Source: Vibrio cidicii (GTDB lineage Bacteria; Pseudomonadota; Gammaproteobacteria; Enterobacterales; Vibrionaceae). Taken from it: a stretch of 64,000 nucleotides of DNA. This document shows, one piece after another, positions 58,341 through 64,000 of this stretch. Position 1 is the stretch's first letter; each line of letters starts with the position of its first letter. A program made the translations under genes and the position numbers. The stretch spans positions 930,001 to 994,000 of the forward strand of contig NZ_CP046804.1 of NCBI RefSeq assembly GCF_009763805.1, in the 5' to 3' direction. The notes beneath the pieces are model-generated. The model did no database searches, was not told where the DNA came from, and saw only the letters and a program-made list of their open reading frames with translations.

Positions 58341-59579
58341 ATGAGCAATGTCAGCACAGCTTCTCCATGGACCACCGCTGAGATGCTGTCTCAATCAGTG
58401 TTTTCTCAAACCCGAGTGCCCGCGACGTACATGCGTGGCGGCACCAGCAAAGGGGTATTTTTCCGTCTGGGCGATCTGCCGCCAGCGGCGCAGGTTGCGG
58501 GCGCGGCGCGCGATCGCTTACTCATGCGCGTGATTGGCAGCCCGGATCCGTACGGCAAACAGATTGACGGCATGGGCGGCGCCACTTCAAGCACCAGTAA
58601 AACCGTGATTGTGTCGCAAAGTGCTCAAGCGGGTCATGACGTCGATTATCTGTTTGGACAAGTGTCGATTGATAAAGCGTTTGTCGACTGGAGTGGTAAC
58701 TGCGGCAATCTGTCGGCGGCGATTGGTCCGTTTGCGATTTACGCCGGATTCATTGCGCCCGAGCGCATTCCTCACAACGGTGTGGTTGAGGTGCGCGTGT
58801 GGCAAGTCAACATCAGCAAAACCATCGTCGTACATGTGCCGATCAAAGATGGCTTGGTGCAGGAAACGGGCGAGTTTGAACTCGATGGCGTGACTTTCCC
58901 AGCGGCCGAAATTCAGGTCGATTTCATGGACCCGGCCGACGGTGAAGGCTCTATGTTCCCGACCGGAAATTTGGTCGATGATCTTGATGTACCGGGCGTA
59001 GGCACATTTAACGCCACGTTAATCAATGCGGGCATTCCGACGATATTTGTCGATGCCGCGTCGATTGGCTATCAGGGCACGGAGCTTCAGGATGACATCA
59101 ACAACGACAGCAAAGCGCTGGCGATGTTTGAAACCATTCGTGCCTACGGCGCGCTGAAAATGGGGCTGATTCAAGACCTCAGTGAAGCGCAAACCCGTCA
59201 GCACACCCCAAAAATTGCATTTGTCTCCAAACCGCAGACCTACACCGCATCCAGCGGCAAAACCGTTGCAGCCAGTGACGTTGATGTCCTGGTGCGCGCG
59301 TTGTCGATGGGTAAATTGCATCACGCCATGATGGGAACTGCTGCCGTTGCCATCGCTGCCGCAGCGTGTGTGCCAGGAACGTTGGTGAATTTGGCCGCCG
59401 GTGGCGGAGAGAAAACGTCGGTGACCTTTGGTCACCCTTCAGGAACATTAAAAGTTGGCGCCAGTGCAAGCGAAACAACGCAAGGTTGGGTGGTAGAAAA
59501 AGCCGTGATGGGTCGCAGCGCACGTATTTTGATGGAAGGCTGGGTGCGCGTGCCCGCAGAAACCATCAACCACGGCTAA
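58341..59579 (+). CDS. prpF: 2-Methylaconitate cis-trans isomerase
   Basis: Accessory isomerase that acts with AcnD to make 2-methyl-cis-aconitate. The 412-residue protein has the PrpF fold signatures VPATYMRGGTSKGVFF, IDGMGGATSSTSKTVI and WSGNCGNLSAAIGPFAI. AAGGAG precedes the start, 13 bp after acnD. Confidence 0.95.
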   Translation: MSNVSTASPWTTAEMLSQSVFSQTRVPATYMRGGTSKGVFFRLGDLPPAAQVAGAARDRLLMRVIGSPDPYGKQIDGMGGATSSTSKTVIVSQSAQAGHDVDYLFGQVSIDKAFVDWSGNCGNLSAAIGPFAIYAGFIAPERIPHNGVVEVRVWQVNISKTIVVHVPIKDGLVQETGEFELDGVTFPAAEIQVDFMDPADGEGSMFPTGNLVDDLDVPGVGTFNATLINAGIPTIFVDAASIGYQGTELQDDINNDSKALAMFETIRAYGALKMGLIQDLSEAQTRQHTPKIAFVSKPQTYTASSGKTVAASDVDVLVRALSMGKLHHAMMGTAAVAIAAAACVPGTLVNLAAGGGEKTSVTFGHPSGTLKVGASASETTQGWVVEKAVMGRSARILMEGWVRVPAETINHG

Positions 59580-59604
59580 GCCAGAACAATCAAGGAGAAG
59601 CACC

Positions 59605-61485
59605 ATGTCTGCATATTTAAAGGAATATCAATGGGCAAAGGATGAGCCGCAAGCGTTCTGGAAAGCTCAAGCCCAAAACATCGACTGGTTTGAATTCCCT
59701 CAAACCATTTTGCAAAAAGACGAACACGGCATTGAACGCTGGTTCCCGGATGGTTTACTCAACACCTCGTGGTTGGCACTGGATTACCACTGTGAACAGG
59801 GTCGCGGCGACCAAACGGCGCTGATTTATGATTCTCCGGTAACGGGCAAAAAACAGCGATACAGCTACACCGCGCTGCGGGATTGTGTTGCGCGCGTGGC
59901 GGGCATGTTGGCCGAACAGGGCGTCACCAAAGGCGATCGCGTAATCATCTATATGCCGATGATCCCGGAAGCGGCGATGGCGATGCTGGCGTGTGCGCGT
60001 TTGGGCGCCATTCATTCGGTGGTGTTTGGCGGCTTTGCGCCAAACGAGCTGGCGGTACGTATTGAAGACGCAGAGCCAAAAGTCATCATGACGGCCTCTT
60101 GCGGCGTAGAAGTCAACAAAGTGATCCCTTATAAGCCGATGGTCGATAAAGCGATCATGGACAGTCGTTGGAAACCGGAAAAAGTGTTGGTATATCAACG
60201 CCCGGAATGCCTTGCCGATTTAACCAGTGAACGCGATTTGGAATGGAACACGCTGATTCAAAGCGCGCTGCCGCATGCGTGTGTGCCCGTGCTGGCAACG
60301 GACCCGCTTTACATTCTGTACACCTCGGGAACGACAGGCAAACCCAAAGGGGTGGTGCGTGACAACGGCGGTCATGCCGTCGCGATGAAATACTCGATGA
60401 GCTGTATTTACAACATGCCGCAAAATGGCGTGTTCTGGGCCGCATCAGATGTGGGCTGGGTGGTGGGGCATTCTTACATTGTGTATGCGCCGCTGATTCA
60501 CGGCTGCACAACCATTTTGTACGAAGGTAAACCAGTGCGTACGCCGGATCCGGGTGCCTTCTGGCGCGTGTGTCAGGAATACAAAGTCACTGCTCTGTTC
60601 TCGGCGCCAACGGCTTTCCGAGCCATCAAGAAAGAAGATCCGAATGGCGAGTATCTTAAGCACTATGACCTGTCGAGCGTGAAAACCATCTTCATGGCGG
60701 GTGAACGTTTGGATCCGCCAACTTTAGAATGGGTCGAATCGCAAACCGACAAACCGGTCATTGACCACTGGTGGCAAACCGAAACGGGCTGGGCGATTGC
60801 CGGCAACCCAACGGGCATTGAACTGATGCCGATTAAAGCGGGTTCAGCGACTAAGCCGATTCCGGGTTATCAAGTGGAAATCCTCAATGAACTCGGCGAG
60901 GTGCTACCGCCGAATCAGCAAGGCTTTGTGGCGTTGAAACGCCCGTTGCCGCCAAGCTGTTTGCCGACTGTGTGGCGCAATCACGACCGTTTTGAGTCCG
61001 GTTATCTGTCACAATTCCCAGGTTACTACGTCTCAGGTGATGGCGGTTATCTGGATGAAGATGGTTACCTGTTCATCATGGGCCGCATTGACGATGTGAT
61101 TAACGTTGCTGGTCACCGCCTCTCGACGGGTGAAATGGAAGAGATCGTCGGCGCGCACCCAGCGGTAGCGGAATGCGCGGTGGTGGGTGTGCACGATGAA
61201 CTGAAAGGACAATTGCCAATCGGGTTTGTGGTGCTCAAAGATGGTGTCAAAGTCGATGAACTGCAGTTAGAGCAAGAGCTTATCGGCAAAGTGCGAAACG
61301 AGATTGGTGCGGTGGCCTGCTTTAAACATGCCATCGTTGTCGAACGTTTGCCCAAAACCCGCTCGGGTAAAATATTGCGCCGCACCATTCGCCAGATTGC
61401 CGATGGTGAGCAATACGCCGTTCCCTCTACCATTGATGACCCTTCTAGTTTGAATGAAATCGAGAAGGTGCTGCATCGAGAGTGA
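59605..61485 (+). CDS. prpE: Propionyl-CoA synthetase
   Basis: Activates propionate to propionyl-CoA with ATP and CoA. The 626-residue protein is an acyl-AMP-forming ligase: YTSGTTGKPKGVV, WWQTETGWAI, YYVSGDGGYLDEDGYLFIMGR and the C-terminal lysine in LPKTRSGKILRR. Last gene of the operon, so propionate activation and the methylcitrate cycle are co-transcribed. Confidence 0.96.
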   Translation: MSAYLKEYQWAKDEPQAFWKAQAQNIDWFEFPQTILQKDEHGIERWFPDGLLNTSWLALDYHCEQGRGDQTALIYDSPVTGKKQRYSYTALRDCVARVAGMLAEQGVTKGDRVIIYMPMIPEAAMAMLACARLGAIHSVVFGGFAPNELAVRIEDAEPKVIMTASCGVEVNKVIPYKPMVDKAIMDSRWKPEKVLVYQRPECLADLTSERDLEWNTLIQSALPHACVPVLATDPLYILYTSGTTGKPKGVVRDNGGHAVAMKYSMSCIYNMPQNGVFWAASDVGWVVGHSYIVYAPLIHGCTTILYEGKPVRTPDPGAFWRVCQEYKVTALFSAPTAFRAIKKEDPNGEYLKHYDLSSVKTIFMAGERLDPPTLEWVESQTDKPVIDHWWQTETGWAIAGNPTGIELMPIKAGSATKPIPGYQVEILNELGEVLPPNQQGFVALKRPLPPSCLPTVWRNHDRFESGYLSQFPGYYVSGDGGYLDEDGYLFIMGRIDDVINVAGHRLSTGEMEEIVGAHPAVAECAVVGVHDELKGQLPIGFVVLKDGVKVDELQLEQELIGKVRNEIGAVACFKHAIVVERLPKTRSGKILRRTIRQIADGEQYAVPSTIDDPSSLNEIEKVLHRE

Positions 61486-61503
61486 CGACGGTACAAAGAC
61501 AAG

Positions 61504-61537
61504 AGCCAGTCCTGCCGGTACAAAGGCTGGACTGGCT
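61504..61537 (+). terminator. Terminator of the prp operon
   Basis: AGCCAGTCC (61504-61512) pairs with GGACTGGCT (61529-61537), followed by TTATTTC, 18 bp after prpE. Confidence 0.8.
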
Positions 61538-61646
61538 TATTTCATTGCGCCACTCCAGAGCGATAACTGTCGGAGCAACAACAAATTTTCTTGCTATCCT
61601 CCTTTGCGCGCGACACACTGTCGTTTTGCAATTGATTGATCTCTTA

Positions 61647-62133
61647 ATGAACGACTTCACCATCTCACCAGCACAACCAAGCGACATCGACGCGCTCAAT
61701 GACCTGATGTTTGCTCTGCATGACGAGCACCATCAGCAATGTCCCGAGTTTTTCAAAACTGCCGAAGAGATTGAACAAGAGAAAAGTATTGCTCGCTATC
61801 TGGATGATCCAGAGTGTTTGGTTTTTGTGGCAAAGCGAGGTGAAGAGGTGATTGGCTTTGTCAGCGGCCACTTTTGCGAGCTGATTTCGACTGTGAGCCA
61901 ACCTTTGCCAATGGGCAGTGTCGACGAAACTGTTTGTGGTAAATACCTATCGCCATCAGGGCATCGCGCAAACGCTACTGCAAAAAATCGAGCAAACCTT
62001 CACTGACTATGGAGTCAGCCAAGTGTTTGTCGAAGTGTGGCATTTTAATCAGAATGCGATCGCTCTTTATCAAAAATCGGGTTTTCAGCATCATATTCAT
62101 TGGCTGCGAAAAGCGCTCACCAGCGGGAAATAA
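61647..62133 (+). CDS. GNAT-family N-acetyltransferase, frameshifted by one base
   Basis: A 161-residue acetyltransferase once corrected. MNDFTISPAQPSDIDALNDLM opens the fold; after the break, ELFVVNTYRHQGIAQTLLQK is the acetyl-CoA-binding motif A and VFVEVWHFNQNAIALYQKSGF is motif B. The frame breaks at AAA 61927-61929; removing one A gives MGSVDELFVVNTYR. The acceptor is unknown. The change is GAAC to GAAAC. Confidence 0.85.
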
Positions 62134-62337
62134 CGCTTCTGACAGTTCGCATTCAGCTCGGCAATTTGCTCAGTCTCCCATTGCGGGATGTTTTTCTGTT
62201 TACATGCTTAATTCTTGTCGAAAAAAATCTGACTTCCTGCCATCATGACGACAAATTTTCTTATTGTTGCTCACTAAAACATTTTGCCGAGTTTAGATGC
62301 AACGCCAGATCGACATGCAACTCAAAGGTTTTCACAC

Positions 62338-63762
62338 GTGTTAAAACGAGCCTTCATCATCACCCTTGGCGTCTTTTCTCTTTTTTACAGCACATTTTCT
62401 GCCGCTGGATTGCCAACACCATTACCCGAAGGAATTAAAGGCGCGCTCTGCATTGTGCGTGTCGATAACAAGTTGTTGCTGGTGAATGAAATTCTGACGG
62501 GGCAGATCTCGCTGCCCGGTGGAACCATCAGCGCTGGTGAGCCGCCACATGAAGCGGCGCAAAGAGAAGTGTGGGAAGAAACTGGCCTAGTGGTGACGGT
62601 GGGGGAAGCGCTGGGCTACAGTGATACCGCGGTATTTTATGATTGCGTGTCGGACTCGCCGATCGTCGCTTACAACACTCAGCATGCGTTAGGTGGAAAT
62701 ACCTTACCCATTTGGTTTGCGCCGCATTATGGAGTAGAAATTGCCTCCGCGATGCTGCTTGAGCCAACTGCTCTCAAAGCGGAGCAATACCGTTTTCCCC
62801 AACAGTGGCCGCTGGTCAGCGAAATGTTTACTCGTGCCACCAATCAACCCGCCAGTTATGTGCGCGATCTCAAAGAGGCTGCGCCATCGTATCGTCAAAT
62901 TGGCCTTGGTTGGTTAGCCGCTAGCCAATCTTGGGCGGCTCAATCGCAAGTGTTGTCATCCATTGCCATGGCCGTTGCACATCTTGCTTTTTATCTCACC
63001 ACTCCAGCACTGCTTTTGGTGGTCATGCCACTTATTCTCTGGCGCTTTGGACGAGATTTTACCTTGCATGCGCTGTTTGCAGTGACCGTCACTTCATTAT
63101 TGGCTTTGGTGGCGCAGCAAGGCTTTGCGATGCCTCGGCCCCATGTGTATCTGCCTAGCACGGAATTACTTCCTCGCTCGGGTTTTAGTTTTCCCAGCGC
63201 TTCAATGGCCGTTTGGGTCTGCTTGACGTTGTTGATCATGCAGAGGGAAGGGGGAAAAGAGTGGGGCAAATGGGCGTTTGCGGCTATCGTTTTGGTCGCT
63301 TTGGGAGAGTTTTACGCGGGCGCAGAGTTTCTTTCTGATCTGTTGATTGGCGCACTATTGGGCGCTTTGGTTGCCTGGCATTTGCTTCGTTTGCAACAAA
63401 AAGCGGAGCTGGATTTGGGACAACTGTTTGCCTCTCCTTTAGTGTGGGGAGCACTTGTCGCCGTGGCTGTTGGCTTGACTTTCATCTGGCCGTTGCCGGT
63501 CTTTTCCGCTTGGCTTGCTACATTGATGTTGATGCCGCTTCTGGTGCTGATGTGGCGCAAAAAAGCGTGCAGTTTAATTCAAGCGCGTGCGTTGGTGCTG
63601 ATAGTGGTACTGCTAACGCTTAACTTGTTGCTCACTATACTGCAGAGCTATTTTTCTTCTAGCGGACTTTATTCTTATATTGTAGAAACGCTGCGCTACC
63701 CATCCTCGCTCTTGGCCGCAATGCTGCTGGTGTTGCCACTTTGCAAGGCTAGAGAAGCGTAA
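62338..63762 (+). CDS. Nudix hydrolase fused to PAP2-like membrane domain
   Basis: About 474 residues from a GTG at 62338 (AAGG upstream; a longer frame from 62284 is less likely). The N-terminus is signal-like (FIITLGVFSLFYSTFSAAG), followed by an intact Nudix box (GGTISAGEPPHEAAQREVWEETGL). The C-terminal ~250 residues form a polytopic PAP2-like domain, but its catalytic motifs are degraded: PSGH is PSAS and the SR..H..D motif reads GEFYAGAEFLSD. The export signal would place the Nudix domain in the periplasm. The substrate is unknown. Confidence 0.82.
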   Translation: MLKRAFIITLGVFSLFYSTFSAAGLPTPLPEGIKGALCIVRVDNKLLLVNEILTGQISLPGGTISAGEPPHEAAQREVWEETGLVVTVGEALGYSDTAVFYDCVSDSPIVAYNTQHALGGNTLPIWFAPHYGVEIASAMLLEPTALKAEQYRFPQQWPLVSEMFTRATNQPASYVRDLKEAAPSYRQIGLGWLAASQSWAAQSQVLSSIAMAVAHLAFYLTTPALLLVVMPLILWRFGRDFTLHALFAVTVTSLLALVAQQGFAMPRPHVYLPSTELLPRSGFSFPSASMAVWVCLTLLIMQREGGKEWGKWAFAAIVLVALGEFYAGAEFLSDLLIGALLGALVAWHLLRLQQKAELDLGQLFASPLVWGALVAVAVGLTFIWPLPVFSAWLATLMLMPLLVLMWRKKACSLIQARALVLIVVLLTLNLLLTILQSYFSSSGLYSYIVETLRYPSSLLAAMLLVLPLCKAREA

Positions 63763-63782
63763 GTAATTTCCTGTGAGATCAA

Positions 63783-63810
63783 AATAAACGCCTCGACTGA
63801 GGCGTTTATT
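63783..63810. terminator. Bidirectional terminator before the HAD hydrolase gene
   Basis: AATAAACGCCTC (63783-63794) pairs with GAGGCGTTTATT (63799-63810), a 12-bp stem with AT-rich flanks between convergent genes. Confidence 0.85.
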
Positions 63811-63832
63811 GTGGGTGATGAGTTATCTCAGC

Positions 63833-64000
63833 TCACTCGGAAAAAACAAATTTTTCGATCGCTCTGGCGACGCCGTGGTCATTGTTGGATGCGGTGATGT
63901 AGTCGGCAATCGCTTTTGTCTGTTCCATCGCATTGGCCATTGCCACGCCTACGCCCGCGTATTGCAGCATATGGTGATCGTTCTCGGCATCGCCCATACA
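63833..64000 (-). CDS. HAD-family (Cof-type) hydrolase, C-terminal part
   Basis: The gene runs off the right edge; 55 C-terminal residues are visible. MGDAENDHHMLQYAGVGVAMANAMEQTK is the metal-binding motif IV (GDxxND) of Cof/YidA-type HAD phosphatases, followed by the usual DYITASNNDHGVARAIEKF ending. It acts on small phosphorylated metabolites such as sugar phosphates or flavin intermediates. Confidence 0.88.
   Translation of the reverse strand, partial: CMGDAENDHHMLQYAGVGVAMANAMEQTKAIADYITASNNDHGVARAIEKFVFSE

Noticed and set aside
8224..61929. Programmed ribosomal frameshifting to explain the broken genes
   Set aside because: The sites lack slippery sequences and downstream structures in common, the genes are unrelated housekeeping genes normally read in one frame, and the shift always follows the same GAAAC string. 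A systematic sequence artefact explains it better.

Overview
The window is a 64 kb stretch of a Vibrio chromosome, most probably the large one. The evidence is gene content and order typical of the genus: ihfA-relV-tpm-purT-cdd-lrgAB-sbcB-cobTSUC in one half and hppD-hmgA-fahA-maiA and prpBC-acnD-prpF-prpE in the other. There is also a ToxR-like membrane regulator, a CSS-motif EAL protein and btuCD. I cannot assign a species from sequence alone, and no similarity search was run, so family names rest on recognised motifs, lengths and context. I saw no phage, integron, insertion sequence or CRISPR array; this is a housekeeping and catabolic region.

Layout. 1-4.2 kb: end of an outer-membrane barrel gene, a ToxR/CadC-like regulator and a c-di-GMP phosphodiesterase. 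4.2-7.2 kb: NAD salvage (pncB, nrtR, pncA) with paired palindromes as likely NrtR operators. 7.6-15.6 kb: ihfA, relV, tpm, purT (PurR box), cdd (CRP and CytR sites), lrgAB, sbcB and a Rossmann-fold reductase. 15.7-25.1 kb: cobalamin assembly (cobT-S-U-C), pepF, astE, the B12 importer btuCD, a MazG-like protein and a DUF1415 protein, with two small tandem repeats. 25.2-31.5 kb: an MFS/LysR pair, a glutaredoxin, ygjP, rlmF, a TPR lipoprotein and metA (MetJ boxes). 31.6-36.4 kb: a TetR regulator and the tyrosine/homogentisate operon with a TyrR box. 36.5-44.5 kb: small proteins, two tRNA-Val genes, the nirBDC-cobA nitrite operon with an FNR-like site, and a cold-shock gene. 44.6-48.8 kb: HD-GYP, chemoreceptor and TauE genes. 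48.9-61.5 kb: a tricarboxylate (Tct) transporter divergent from gntR and the 2-methylcitrate operon, with three identical TGTCGACA palindromes between them. 61.6-64 kb: an acetyltransferase, a Nudix-PAP2 fusion and a HAD hydrolase fragment.

The most striking observation is that 14 genes are each knocked out of frame by one extra base, and all 14 changes are the same: GAAC has become GAAAC (or GTTC has become GTTTC). They are relV, tpm, cobT, pepF, astE, the DUF1415 gene, fahA, nirC, the HD-GYP gene, the chemoreceptor, tctC, prpC, acnD and the acetyltransferase. Removing one A restores a full-length protein of normal family size every time. No frameshift of another kind was found. This points to a systematic, motif-linked consensus error rather than 14 independent pseudogenes. 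I therefore annotate these as genes with a flagged frameshift and give the full intended span.

Other points worth a second look are the shared GntR-type operators linking the Tct transporter to the methylcitrate cycle, the secretion-signal-like N-terminus of RelV, the degenerate PAP2 active site fused to an intact Nudix box, and a 3 x 21 bp tandem repeat across the btuD stop codon.
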